The notes: a model not told the origin generated them from the letters alone. Positions 1 to 8,651 are shown, numbered from the stretch's first letter. The stretch is 14,811 nt of DNA from Caryophanales bacterium UBA4694 (GCA_002404835.1 DHKM01000004.1:1-14811), one strand, 5' to 3'. Made by a program: numbers and translations.

Positions 1-6
1 AAAATG

Positions 7-30
7 AAAAAAACACGGATTTCTCCGTGC
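7..30 (-). terminator. Rho-independent terminator of tRNA-Ser
   Basis: On the minus strand a 6-bp stem CACGGA/TCCGTG closes a GAAA tetraloop and is followed by seven T residues (A run at 7-13 on the plus strand). It starts about 11 bases after the CCA end of the tRNA gene, which is where a tRNA transcript should end. Confidence 0.88.
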
Positions 31-40
31 TGTTTTCAGA

Positions 41-131
41 TGGCGGAGCAGGGGAGATTTGAACTCCCGCTAGGATTTCTCCTACTAAGTCCTTAGCAGG
101 GACTCCTCTTCACCAGCTTGAGTACTGCTCC
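41..131 (-). tRNA. tRNA-Ser (anticodon GCU)
   Basis: The minus strand folds as a class II tRNA of 91 nt. The acceptor stem is GGAGCAG/CTGCTCC with discriminator G and an encoded CCA at 41-43. The anticodon stem AGTCC/GGACT carries the loop CTGCTAA, giving anticodon GCT, which reads the serine codons AGC and AGU. A long variable arm (TAGGA, GAAA loop, TCCTA) is typical of serine tRNAs. The T stem is GGGAG/CTCCC with loop TTCAAAT. All main helices pair, so the gene should be functional. It has its own promoter and terminator and is not part of the operon upstream. Confidence 0.97.
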
Positions 132-133
132 AA

Positions 134-169
134 ATTGTGCCTAAATATTATCCTTTTTTCAGGCACAAT
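134..169. repeat. Inverted repeat across the tRNA-Ser promoter
   Basis: The arms ATTGTGCCT (134-142) and AGGCACAAT (161-169) are perfect 9-base inverted repeats separated by 18 bases. They overlap the promoter spacer and the start region. The same 9 bases form the outer part of the terminator stem at 212-247. No T run follows on the minus strand before the tRNA begins, so this is not an ordinary terminator. It could be an operator, a copy of a repeat family, or part of an alternative RNA fold. Confidence 0.6.
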
Positions 170-175
170 AGTCAA
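147..175 (-). promoter_or_regulatory. Sigma-A type promoter of tRNA-Ser
   Basis: The minus strand has a -35 element TTGACT (170-175), a 17-base spacer and a -10 element GATAAT (147-152), close to TTGACA-N17-TATAAT. Transcription would start near base 140, giving a 5' leader of about 9 nt before the tRNA. Both arms of an inverted repeat lie within this promoter: one fills the spacer next to the -35, the other sits just after the -10. Confidence 0.85.
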
Positions 176-205
176 GGATTATTTTCCCTACTTCCGAAAA
201 CCAAA

Positions 206-247
206 ACCAAAATTGTGCCTTCGGAAAAGCAAGTCCGAAGGCACAAT
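206..247 (-). terminator. Rho-independent terminator of the nuclease/ABC transporter operon
   Basis: A perfect 14-bp stem (234-247 with 212-225) closes an 8-base loop, followed on the minus strand by a T-rich stretch with G interruptions. It begins 9 bases after the stop codon of the last operon gene. The outer 9 bp of the stem (ATTGTGCCT/AGGCACAAT) recur as the inverted repeat over the tRNA-Ser promoter 42 bases further on. Confidence 0.85.
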
Positions 248-256
248 AGCAATCAT

Positions 257-2809
257 TTAGGCAAGATCAATCACAATTTCAGTAATACGAACCTGATAAG
301 ATGTTGCCTTAAACGAAACAGAAGAAACACCAGCGGTATATTCCCAAGTTCCTTTTTGACCATTAAAAGTATATTCTCCATCTCGTCCACAGGTAAAACA
401 ACCAGGCCCATATTTTGTGTCATTTGAAGCTGTGCAAGTGAATTCGATTTTCTTGAGCATTTTTGTATCGCAACTAATGGTTAAAGTGGCACCCTTGAAA
501 ACACGAACCGTGCCGTTATCACCAGTAACAACTGTCATATTAATATCAGATACGAATTTCACTCCTTTAACCGTCTGATCTAACTTAGCAGAATCAATTT
601 CTGTAAAATCAGTAGGAGTAATTGTCAAAGTATCACCATCTGTGGTCGAAGCTTCCTTTACAGTAATTGTGGCTTCAGCAAACTTTGTAGTATCTACATT
701 GGAAGTAGCTTTGATTGTTGCAGTTCCTGCTTTGACACCAGTGACAACTCCATTTTCAACTGTTGCAATGGTATCATCAGAAGATGTCCAAGTAACCGTA
801 TTATCAGTCTTTCCTTCCGGAAGCTTGACTGTAGCTGTAAGAGTGACAGTTCCACCAACTGTGACAGTCTCAGCAGTCTTATTCAAAGAAACAGAGACTT
901 CAGTCGGAGCTTTTTCTTTAGCATCAGTGATGACCATGGTAGCATACTTATAAGTCGTATCATAACCGATGAAATACGCTTCCACATCATAGGTATTGCC
1001 TTCAACTAAAGTTCCACCATAACAAGCAGGTTCAATCACGGTTTCAGAGTCAACGAAATTCAATGTGAAATATGTACCGGACTTTCCGACCGTGGTTGTC
1101 CATTTGTATTTCTTGTTATCGGCAATATTGTTCTCGGTTCTGACAAAACCATCAGCAATTTCCTTAGTCAGGGCAATAGCAGTCTCATCAACCGTGAATC
1201 CAAGATCTTCAGTGACTGTTGTGACTGTCGGCGTAGAGAACTGAAGCATTCCATGATAGGAATCACCAAGAGTTCCTTCGACCTGGACTTTGTCACCGAC
1301 TTTAACAGTCGGAGCAGACTTCATGAAAACATAGACGCTTCCAGTATCATCAGATAGTACAAAAGCCTGTTTATTTGTAGCTGTAACCTTTCCTTTGACA
1401 ATGGCAGCATCATCTGCTTTCAACGTATTGATCTTGACCGGATCCTTGGAAGCAATCGTAAAGCTGGTTTCAGCCGTCTTTTCCTGTCCATTATCGGAAT
1501 AGGTACCTTTAATGGTGACTTCACCGACGGCATTGAGCTTGACCTGGTTTCCAGTGATGGTAACAAGATCAGCACCCTTTGTCGCAGTATAGACAACGCC
1601 TTCCGGAGCAGTTCCGTTATAGGATGCAGTCATGGTAAGAGTTTCACCGACTTTGGCTTCTCCATCATAATCGATGACAAGAGTATCTCTCTCAATATGT
1701 CTCTCAATGGTAGTACCGAATCCATAATAGGAGAAGTAGGCATCTTTTCCAGAACCCTTGGAACTCAACGGAGCAGTGATATCCACTTTATCCCCCGCCT
1801 TCAGTCCAAGAGCATCGAATTCGTTCTTGATTTTCGAAATTTCCTTTTCATAGATCTTAGATGAGCTTCCATCTGTAATCATATTGATGGAAGTTTCACC
1901 GACTTTGAACTTCAAAGTGGATTTCTTCGTGGTTTCGATAGAACCGCTGACATATTCAGCAGTGAAACTATAGCTCTTTCCGGTATCTTCTGCAGTAAGA
2001 GCCTTAAGTCCAGCTTCATCTATTTCAGTCGGCTGGGGAACTTCCATCTGAGTTTCGCTGAGATTGGCAAAACGTCCTTCCAAATCCTGATACGTATTAT
2101 CTGCTTTCTTGTAACTATATGTAAGCTGCGGGTTATCATAATAGGAAGTGACATATGCGTAGATATCGACTGTCGTTCCTAACTGCCATTTATATCCTTG
2201 GCAGGCAGTATCCGTAGACTGGAAATAGAAATTATAGATAAAGATTCCACCGGTAGCATCCTGAAGATAGGCACTGGTTCCAGAAGTAGCCGTAATAACA
2301 CCACGGACATAAACCGGTTCGTACTTATCCTTTTCGGCAAGAGCTCTGACTTGCTTAACAGTCTTGAATGTAGCTCCTTCTTCGATGGTGAAGGTCTTTT
2401 CGACAGAATGAGTTCCATAGACCGCTTTGACCTGAACCGAACCTGCCTTGTTAAGAACAGCACTTCTTCCGGTGATGGTCATGCTTTCTGCAGGAGTGCA
2501 GGTGAAAACAACTTTGGCAAGTTCATCAGGAAGAAGAGGAGAATCATTCAGAGAAGCCATGAAATTGATGGTTTCACCGACTTTGAGGGTTCCCTGGACC
2601 TCGAAATCAAAGTTCTCCTGTTCCGGAGTAGTGGAAGTAGTCGTGGATGGTGTAGTGGAATTGGAAGGTTTGCTGACGTCAGTAACCTTACTGTTAGAAG
2701 AGGAAGCAGAACCATTAGAAGGAGTGGAAGATGCATTGGAAGAATCGAAACAACCGACAAGTCCTAAGGAAGCAAGAACGATCAACGAAGTCTTAACAAG
2801 CTTTTTCAT
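257..2809 (-). CDS. Large surface lipoprotein with Ig-like, OB-like and BIG2-type domains
   Basis: An 850-residue secreted lipoprotein with lipobox LVGC at 17-20 (Cys20 lipidated), followed by a Ser/Thr-rich linker (about 22-65). I read these domains by eye: an Ig-like segment (about 67-142), an OB-fold-like segment (about 147-235, YVRGVITA then YLQDATGGI), a second Ig-like segment (about 377-452), a second OB-like segment (about 458-530, AIVKGKVTA then FVLSDDTGSVYVF), a BIG2-type domain (about 637-718, ending GVKAGTATIKATS) and a C-terminal domain (about 725-850) with cysteines at 780, 792, 804 and 807. No catalytic motif is evident. OB folds often bind nucleic acid, and the gene is last in an operon with a surface nuclease and an ABC importer, so I infer a capture or adhesion role. 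The start has AAAGGA 8 bases upstream. It lies 13 bases after the preceding gene. Confidence 0.85.
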   Translation of the reverse strand: MKKLVKTSLIVLASLGLVGCFDSSNASSTPSNGSASSSNSKVTDVSKPSNSTTPSTTTSTTPEQENFDFEVQGTLKVGETINFMASLNDSPLLPDELAKVVFTCTPAESMTITGRSAVLNKAGSVQVKAVYGTHSVEKTFTIEEGATFKTVKQVRALAEKDKYEPVYVRGVITATSGTSAYLQDATGGIFIYNFYFQSTDTACQGYKWQLGTTVDIYAYVTSYYDNPQLTYSYKKADNTYQDLEGRFANLSETQMEVPQPTEIDEAGLKALTAEDTGKSYSFTAEYVSGSIETTKKSTLKFKVGETSINMITDGSSSKIYEKEISKIKNEFDALGLKAGDKVDITAPLSSKGSGKDAYFSYYGFGTTIERHIERDTLVIDYDGEAKVGETLTMTASYNGTAPEGVVYTATKGADLVTITGNQVKLNAVGEVTIKGTYSDNGQEKTAETSFTIASKDPVKINTLKADDAAIVKGKVTATNKQAFVLSDDTGSVYVFMKSAPTVKVGDKVQVEGTLGDSYHGMLQFSTPTVTTVTEDLGFTVDETAIALTKEIADGFVRTENNIADNKKYKWTTTVGKSGTYFTLNFVDSETVIEPACYGGTLVEGNTYDVEAYFIGYDTTYKYATMVITDAKEKAPTEVSVSLNKTAETVTVGGTVTLTATVKLPEGKTDNTVTWTSSDDTIATVENGVVTGVKAGTATIKATSNVDTTKFAEATITVKEASTTDGDTLTITPTDFTEIDSAKLDQTVKGVKFVSDINMTVVTGDNGTVRVFKGATLTISCDTKMLKKIEFTCTASNDTKYGPGCFTCGRDGEYTFNGQKGTWEYTAGVSSVSFKATSYQVRITEIVIDLA

Positions 2810-2822
2810 TTTATATGTCCTT

Positions 2823-3140
2823 TCATTTCAAACCATTGATTTGTCTAAGTACGTCTCTTCTCTTCTTCATCGAAAGAATCAGCTTGACTAATCCATATAC
2901 CAAAAGTCCAGTTCCAAATGCCATGGCAAGAACCATGATATAGAACGCAAGAGAAGTATAATCAATGCCAACCATCACATTGTTCTCTCTTTTGTTGGCA
3001 AGAAAGATGAATATGACACCGATGACTTCAAGAATGGAGCCGATTACGACAAAGCACAAAGCATTCTGTCCCTTGTCGTAAAGCAGCTGGCTTTCCTTAT
3101 GAAGTTTCTGGGAAAGAGCTCTTCTTTCAGCTTCTTCCAT
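2823..3140 (-). CDS. Small two-helix membrane protein, function unknown
   Basis: A 105-residue protein I do not recognise as a named family. The charged N-terminal stretch (1-25) looks cytoplasmic and helical. Two hydrophobic segments follow (about 27-48 and 63-90), joined by a short polar loop (NKRENN), with a basic tail KKRRDVLRQ. Positive charges at both ends suggest that both termini are inside. The start ATG is one base after the stop of the nuclease gene, with AGAGGT upstream inside that gene, so translation is probably coupled. Its place between two surface lipoproteins suggests an accessory membrane part of the same system, but there is no direct evidence of function. Confidence 0.75.
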   Translation of the reverse strand: MEEAERRALSQKLHKESQLLYDKGQNALCFVVIGSILEVIGVIFIFLANKRENNVMVGIDYTSLAFYIMVLAMAFGTGLLVYGLVKLILSMKKRRDVLRQINGLK

Positions 3141-3141
3141 A

Positions 3142-5184
3142 TCATCTTACCTCTTCGAAATTGTCAAAATCGTAGACAACGCCTTCTTCTTTTCCGTTAG
3201 CCTGAGCAATATTGAATGTATATTTGGAATTCTTTCCGGAAGTTGAAACATAGTTTCCGACAACACCGACGAGATGACTCACCTTCTTACGGGTAAACTG
3301 CTTTCTGAACAATTGAATCTGGCTTCCGGTCTCATGGACTTCTTCACCCTTGGAATCAAGTCCAGTTTTCTTATCAAACAAAGTCCACCCATTTTCGGAA
3401 TAGGTGTAGACATCGCACAACGTTCCGGGATTTGCCTCATCATTATAGAAATCGCCTTTGACAAAGACGTCTCCATCTGCATAGCTTCCGGAAGTAGGGA
3501 GTTCTTTTCCCTGGAATACTCTTCCGGCACCAGCGTTGTTAATGGCATAGATGATGGAAGGATGCTTCGGAGAATAATACTGGTAGGCCTCGTTTCCGTT
3601 CTGATCCAAAGTTCCGGAGAAATAACGATAGGATGTGACGCCGACATTATTCTCATCGGAGATAAGGATATCTCTGGCAATCTTGATTCTGACGTAATTG
3701 GAATTGACTGCCATCATGTTATCATAGGTTTCGCTGGTATTGTCGAAATCCTCTCCAGCTCTTCCGAACAATGTGATGGAATTGTCAGTATTATAGAAAG
3801 GATAGGTAGAATTGTATCCATTGATTTCTTCGCTTCCTCCAAAAAGGTAGTTGGAGACCTCGCCTTCATAGACGTTGTATGCGTTGTTGAAATAGACCGT
3901 CTCGTCCTGTCCGTTATCATCGACAAGCTCGCAGAGAACCCCGTTGTACTTACCGGAATTGATTTCCTTGACTGTGGCTTTGATGGGTTCGACATTCTCC
4001 GTTACCTTATTGCCATTCGAATCGAGGACATATTCGATATCACCTGGCTGAGAGTCGAAGAAGGAATAGCTGAGTCCTGATAATTCATAGGCCCCACCAT
4101 ACCAAGACAGAACACCGCTTACCTTGATTCTGTTTCCGATCTTGACCGGAGCATAGTTGCGGAGAGTGAAGGCATAAAGTCCGTAGTACTTTCCATCGAT
4201 CTTGTCCTGGATATAGAAGGAAGTTCCAAGTTTTCTGGAGACGACACCCTCAAACGTATACTTGGTCTTATAGTCGCAGTACATCGAATAGCTTGTGCCA
4301 TCATCATCAGGATTGTTCTTGTGCTTGGTGGTGTAATAGGAAGTATCATAGAGATCCTTCAAGGAAAGAGCCTTCGGAGCATCATAGTAATAATTGGGAT
4401 CTTTTTCCTCGGAGAACATGTTCTTCTTAAAATAGGAGGCAATATCATAGGCTTCCATGAACGCATCATAGAAAGATTCTTCCATCTCGTTTCTCGAACC
4501 GCTGAAGAGGGAGAATCCGTTGTAGACCATCTCAAGATTAAGGTTACGGAAATCTTCTTTCTTCGGATTCTCGACATTCGTATACCAGACATAGGCCAAA
4601 GATCTACCGTAGCCATCCAAATCGGCCGCAGCCTTCTTTCCAGTCTTGGCAGACTGGGCAGACTGGACAATGATATGCTTGGCATTCTTGAGGATGTTCT
4701 TGTTGAAGTTCGAAGCGCTCTTTCCCCATTCCTCAATTTCGGAAGTGGATTCCGGAGTATCGATGGCCAGGTATCTGACCTTAACGTTGTAGATTCCGTT
4801 GTAGGTCGTGAACTGTGTGGTATCGCCGTCAACATAATTGACAAAGACATCACCGGATTTGTTCGGAGCATAGTCGGAGGAAGTCAGCATTCTCTCGACG
4901 CCGATAGCGTTGAAATCAGCTTTCTCGGCATCATAATTCCTGGAATCCTTCTTCTTCATAACAAGATCAAAGACATCGTCATCCAGATTCAGATGCGTTT
5001 CGGCTACGACATCCCGGTCCTGGACCGGTTTTACTATCACGGTAGAATCAGACGGCTTGGTCGTATCCGTATTCGAGGCAACATCAGACTCTGTAGGCTT
5101 GCTTACGGAAGCGGAGGTGTTTCCGCATCCGGTAAGAGCAAGACTGGTCAAAGCAAGAAGAGAAATCAATACTTTCTGTTTCAT
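3142..5184 (-). CDS. Surface lipoprotein nuclease, staphylococcal nuclease (SNase) type, with C-terminal OB-like region
   Basis: A 680-residue lipoprotein with lipobox LTGC at 17-20. The SNase core spans about 112-255. It has VDGDT at 118-122 (Asp121), VRYLAIDTPES at 136-146 (Arg137, Asp142, Thr143, Glu145) and DGYGRSLAYVW at 190-200 (Arg194). These match the metal-binding and catalytic set of staphylococcal nuclease (Asp21, Arg35, Asp40, Glu43, Arg87), so the enzyme should be active, cutting DNA and/or RNA outside the membrane with a divalent metal. An OB-like segment follows (about 308-375), then a long unassigned region. SNase plus OB domains also occur in Bacillus YhcR. It sits directly after an ABC transporter binding protein (10-base gap). 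TAAGGAG, overlapping that gene's stop, is the ribosome binding site. I infer that it generates nucleic-acid fragments for import. Nuclease family is firm; the imported substrate is not known. Confidence 0.9.
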   Translation of the reverse strand: MKQKVLISLLALTSLALTGCGNTSASVSKPTESDVASNTDTTKPSDSTVIVKPVQDRDVVAETHLNLDDDVFDLVMKKKDSRNYDAEKADFNAIGVERMLTSSDYAPNKSGDVFVNYVDGDTTQFTTYNGIYNVKVRYLAIDTPESTSEIEEWGKSASNFNKNILKNAKHIIVQSAQSAKTGKKAAADLDGYGRSLAYVWYTNVENPKKEDFRNLNLEMVYNGFSLFSGSRNEMEESFYDAFMEAYDIASYFKKNMFSEEKDPNYYYDAPKALSLKDLYDTSYYTTKHKNNPDDDGTSYSMYCDYKTKYTFEGVVSRKLGTSFYIQDKIDGKYYGLYAFTLRNYAPVKIGNRIKVSGVLSWYGGAYELSGLSYSFFDSQPGDIEYVLDSNGNKVTENVEPIKATVKEINSGKYNGVLCELVDDNGQDETVYFNNAYNVYEGEVSNYLFGGSEEINGYNSTYPFYNTDNSITLFGRAGEDFDNTSETYDNMMAVNSNYVRIKIARDILISDENNVGVTSYRYFSGTLDQNGNEAYQYYSPKHPSIIYAINNAGAGRVFQGKELPTSGSYADGDVFVKGDFYNDEANPGTLCDVYTYSENGWTLFDKKTGLDSKGEEVHETGSQIQLFRKQFTRKKVSHLVGVVGNYVSTSGKNSKYTFNIAQANGKEEGVVYDFDNFEEVR

Positions 5185-5194
5185 GGTTTACTCC

Positions 5195-6706
5195 TTAGGA
5201 GGCAAGGGCACAATTGTTGAAGATGGTCTTGATGGCTTCAGTAACATTTCCCTTCTTTTCTTTCGTATAGGAAATAATCTTTCCGATTTCCGTTCTGGCC
5301 TTAGAAGAACCGATAAAAACAGGAGAAGTCATATAACTGTCCTTCAAAGAAGCGGTCAGATTCGGAATACGATACTGAAGTTCTTTCGTGACATCTTCGT
5401 TTCCATTATTGTCCTTTCCGTTTTCAACCCAATCCTTATAAGAATCCGTTTCATAGGAAGCCTTCTTAACTGGATCATAGGAATTTTCCAAGGCAAGCTG
5501 AGCATTCAGGTTGGAATCGGAAACATATTTGGAATAGAAGTCCCAGGTTGCCTTTTCCTTTGCACTATCTTTGGTATTGAAGAAGCAAATGGAAGGACCC
5601 TGCATGATATATTTCTGCTTGTTCTGATAGGCGGGAACTTTGCTAAGTCCGCAAACAAAAGAACCATTCGGTTCATTATAGGCAGAGCCGCCGGTCGAAC
5701 CGATCGTGAACATGACTTTCTTCTTCTTGAACAAATCCGAAGCATAAGAACCATAGGAACCCTGAGTGACCAAAGTACCGGCTTGAGTCAAGCCATAGAT
5801 ATCGTTTGCAAGAGAAACGAGTTTCTCATTGACCTTGAGGTTTCCGTTTTCGATGGAAGCAAACTGGAAATGATTGACTCGCTTCTCATCGCTGGTGTTT
5901 CCAATTTCCTGGGCAGTGGTATACGGAATTCCTCGCTGAGCCATCTGGGAAATGAAGAGGTTGGAATCGGAATCATATCCCAAAGCATGGAAGTCGGAAG
6001 TATTTTTGTTTTCCTTTTGGATTTCACCGGCAACATAGACCAAGGTATCCCAATCCCAGGTAGAAGGATCGGCAATCTTGGCACCATACTCTCCATAGGT
6101 CTCATCCTTGTGGGCTTTATAGAACTGGGAGGCTTCATAGGCAGTCTTGTTGTAATACATGACTTCCGTAGACTTATAAAGTGGCAAAGACCAAGTTCCG
6201 GAATACTGATATCCGGATCCTTCCTTGTAGTATTCTTCGACAAAGTCAGAAGCCTTGAAGGAAGAATCATTGGAAATGAAGGAGTCGAGATTCAAAATCT
6301 TGGATTTTGCTTCTCCGGCAGATCCGATGTATTCGGCAAAGGAATCTGGATAGCCCATCGTGATGGACGGAACAAAACCAGCCTGAAGCTTAGTCTTGAC
6401 GGCATCATGAAGGTCATCGTAGGCACCGGCAATCTGATAGGCCTTGACATAGTATCCATCCGTCTTGGCATGATCTTCGTTAAACTTGTCGATGATTCTT
6501 TGAAGGTTTCTCATCTTGTCGTGACCGATACAGTGCCAGAACTGGATTTCCTTGGCACCTGCTCCGGAGATGTTGTCATAATTGCTGCCTGCATTCGTAG
6601 AATTGTTCCCGGAAGGCTTGGAAGAGGGCTTTGCGGAATTGTTTCCGCAAGAGGCAAGAGAGAATAAGGAAACTAAACTGACCAACAATCTGAATGGTTT
6701 TTTCAT
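5195..6706 (-). CDS. ABC transporter substrate-binding lipoprotein, UgpB/MalE-like (family 1)
   Basis: A 503-residue secreted lipoprotein with lipobox LASC at 17-20, then a Ser/Asn-rich linker to about 50. The mature part opens with EIQFWHCIGHDKM (53-65), where FWH is characteristic of UgpB-type binding proteins, followed by an amphipathic helix (LQRIIDKFNEDH) as in the first lobe of these proteins. Length is somewhat above the usual 400-450. It should deliver ligand to the two permeases encoded just upstream (23-base gap) and sits before the surface nuclease. Family 1 proteins usually bind sugars or glycerol phosphates. Given the nuclease neighbour, a sugar-phosphate or nucleotide-like ligand is possible. 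The start is supported by AAAGGAG about 12 bases upstream and by the signal peptide. Confidence 0.92.
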   Translation of the reverse strand: MKKPFRLLVSLVSLFSLASCGNNSAKPSSKPSGNNSTNAGSNYDNISGAGAKEIQFWHCIGHDKMRNLQRIIDKFNEDHAKTDGYYVKAYQIAGAYDDLHDAVKTKLQAGFVPSITMGYPDSFAEYIGSAGEAKSKILNLDSFISNDSSFKASDFVEEYYKEGSGYQYSGTWSLPLYKSTEVMYYNKTAYEASQFYKAHKDETYGEYGAKIADPSTWDWDTLVYVAGEIQKENKNTSDFHALGYDSDSNLFISQMAQRGIPYTTAQEIGNTSDEKRVNHFQFASIENGNLKVNEKLVSLANDIYGLTQAGTLVTQGSYGSYASDLFKKKKVMFTIGSTGGSAYNEPNGSFVCGLSKVPAYQNKQKYIMQGPSICFFNTKDSAKEKATWDFYSKYVSDSNLNAQLALENSYDPVKKASYETDSYKDWVENGKDNNGNEDVTKELQYRIPNLTASLKDSYMTSPVFIGSSKARTEIGKIISYTKEKKGNVTEAIKTIFNNCALAS

Positions 6707-6729
6707 AAATATTTCGTTCTCCTTTGAAA

Positions 6730-7701
6730 TTAACCTTTGATACCGGCTCTTGAGACACCGCGCATAATATATTTCCGGAAGACGATGAAGACAAGGAGTA
6801 AAGGAAGCGTGACAAGAACGGTAGCTGCCATCTGACGACCATATTCGTCGAAGTTCGTACCGGTCTGGAAGGAATCTCTAAGACCATTGGAAACAAGCTT
6901 GAAGGCACTGTTTCCGCCACTGACAAGATTCGGCCAGATATAGGAGTTCCAGGAACCCATGAGCTTCAGAATGAAGATAGTAACGATGCTGGGCATGGCA
7001 AGAGGGACCATGACTTTCCACAGATACTGCCAATCCGTCTTTCCGTCGACTTTGCTGGCCAGATAGAGTTCGTTCGGAATCTGCATGAAGTTCTGACGGA
7101 GCAGATAGATATAGAAGACGGAGACCATGAACGGAATGATCATAGCAAGATAGGCTCCGCTTCTTGTTCCGTTGGTCCAACCGAAGTTCGAAACAGAGAC
7201 ATAATTGGTAACAACCATCATTTCTCCCGGAATCATCATGGTTGAAAGAAGAAGAGTAAAGATGAAATTCTTTCCTTTGAATTCCAGTCTGGCAAAGGCA
7301 AATGCCGAAAGAATACAGGTAATCAGAGTACCAACTGTCGAGAAAATACCGACAATCAAGGTATTGGATACATAGGTGGCAAAATCGAATTTGGAAGTAA
7401 GATCCGCATAATTGTTCACGAAGTGGACAGGCCAGAACGTCTGGACACCCTCCATGCCAGGAAGGAAGCCTTTGATTTCGTCTCCGCTCTTGAAGGAAGT
7501 AATGATCATCCAGTAGAACGGGAAGATGAAAAGAAGAGCGGCAAAAACCAGGAAAGCATAGACAAGGACAAGAGAAACAATGTTCATGATTTTACTTGCC
7601 CTTTCCTTCGACTTGATACTGCTTCCCTCGTCTTTGATGACAAGACGAAGATTTTTAGTACTGCCTATCAGTTCAACAGGATTCACTTTTTGGTTTTCCA
7701 T
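6730..7701 (-). CDS. ABC transporter permease, MalG/UgpE-like
   Basis: A 323-residue integral membrane protein with a basic cytoplasmic N-terminus (1-40) and about six hydrophobic segments. The first is at about 41-62, others at about 113-138, 146-166, 183-203 and 236-256, and the last at about 293-310. The EAA loop that contacts the ATPase is at 211-238 (ELYLASKVDG, then KVMVPLAMP), with the conserved ASKVDG core intact. Together with the MalF-like partner it forms the channel of a carbohydrate-uptake type 1 importer. Its ATG lies 2 bases after the stop of that partner, and the likely ribosome binding site AGAGGAGGG lies inside the end of that gene, which indicates translational coupling. 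The N-terminal tail is longer than in MalG. Substrate cannot be told from the sequence. Confidence 0.93.
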   Translation of the reverse strand: MENQKVNPVELIGSTKNLRLVIKDEGSSIKSKERASKIMNIVSLVLVYAFLVFAALLFIFPFYWMIITSFKSGDEIKGFLPGMEGVQTFWPVHFVNNYADLTSKFDFATYVSNTLIVGIFSTVGTLITCILSAFAFARLEFKGKNFIFTLLLSTMMIPGEMMVVTNYVSVSNFGWTNGTRSGAYLAMIIPFMVSVFYIYLLRQNFMQIPNELYLASKVDGKTDWQYLWKVMVPLAMPSIVTIFILKLMGSWNSYIWPNLVSGGNSAFKLVSNGLRDSFQTGTNFDEYGRQMAATVLVTLPLLLVFIVFRKYIMRGVSRAGIKG

Positions 7702-7703
7702 AA

Positions 7704-8651
7704 TCAGTAATGAACCCTCCTCTTGGCGACAAATTTTTGAATTGCCGTGAAAATAAGAATGATAATAAGTAAGATAACTGCACCGGCAGAGGCATATTGA
7801 AGCGTATTGGTATGACTCATCTGATCATAAATATAGAAGGCAACCGTCTTCATGGAAGAAGGACCGGTGGAAGCGTCGAAGGATCCGCCATCTGAGCCAA
7901 AGATGGCGACAACGCTTGTATATTCCTTGAAGGCACCGATAAACGATGTAATCATGACATAAAGGATCTGAGGCGAAAGGAGAGGTATCGTGACTTTCCG
8001 GATGATCTTCCATTTGCTGGAACCATCGATTCTGGCGGCATCGTAATATTGTCCATCGATATTCTGTAGACCACCGAGGAAAATAAGAATTTTATAAGGA
8101 AGGGAATGCCAGATAATATAGGTGGAAAGAGCAAACAGGGCCGCCCAATAATTCGGATTCGATCCACTCGAGCCAGAATAAAGCCATGGGATATCCGTAT
8201 GGAAAATATAGTTGAAGATACCATTATTGTCGAAAATGACAGAGAAGACCATACCGATGGCAATGGCATTTGTAACATATGGCATGAAGAAGATAGTCTG
8301 GAAGATCTTCTGGAATTTCTTAACGGAATTCAGAGCAATGGCAATGGCCAAAGCAAGGATGATGGAAATCGGAACAGTAATGAATGTGATTAGGAGAGTA
8401 TTTGGAAGTGCGACTCCCAGAAACTCCTCGATGTAGATCTTATATCCGAGTACTTCCTTCTGAGGTTTGATTTTCAATATCTCAAGATAGTTTCCGAAGG
8501 TAAATCCATCCGAAGTCCCTTGCAGAGAATCATAATTCTTCAAAAAGGAAATTCCGATGGTATTGATGATGGGATAGAAGGTGAATACAGTCATCAGGAT
8601 AAGGACTGGCGCCAGATATAACCATGCCTTCCAGTTATTTTTGCTTTCCAT
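7704..8651 (-). CDS. ABC transporter permease, MalF/UgpA-like
   Basis: A 315-residue membrane protein with about six transmembrane segments (first at about 11-33, then about 82-108, 117-140, 168-193, 226-250 and 285-306). The EAA loop lies at 202-227 (YYDAARIDG, then KVTIPLLSP), a near-textbook match to the sequence that docks on the ATPase. Length and lack of the long periplasmic P2 loop fit UgpA/LacF-like permeases rather than E. coli MalF. The start ATG follows the TAA stop of the ATPase gene with no gap, with AGAGGA about 12 bases upstream. It pairs with the MalG-like permease encoded next. Confidence 0.93.
   Translation of the reverse strand: MESKNNWKAWLYLAPVLILMTVFTFYPIINTIGISFLKNYDSLQGTSDGFTFGNYLEILKIKPQKEVLGYKIYIEEFLGVALPNTLLITFITVPISIILALAIAIALNSVKKFQKIFQTIFFMPYVTNAIAIGMVFSVIFDNNGIFNYIFHTDIPWLYSGSSGSNPNYWAALFALSTYIIWHSLPYKILIFLGGLQNIDGQYYDAARIDGSSKWKIIRKVTIPLLSPQILYVMITSFIGAFKEYTSVVAIFGSDGGSFDASTGPSSMKTVAFYIYDQMSHTNTLQYASAGAVILLIIILIFTAIQKFVAKRRVHY

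Noticed and set aside
41..131. tRNA-Ser as an attachment site of a mobile element
   Set aside because: No integrase, no repeat of the tRNA 3' end and no mobile genes are seen in the window. The tRNA has its own normal terminator.
134..169. Hairpin just before tRNA-Ser considered as a second terminator
   Set aside because: No T tract follows on the minus strand and a good promoter overlaps it. It is listed as a repeat instead.
5057..6667. Long open frame of 536 codons on the plus strand opposite the binding-protein gene (also 3274..4080 and 4321..5220 opposite the nuclease gene)
   Set aside because: They lie wholly or mostly antisense to well-supported lipoprotein genes, have no ribosome binding site or recognisable domain, and arise from the codon bias of the real genes.
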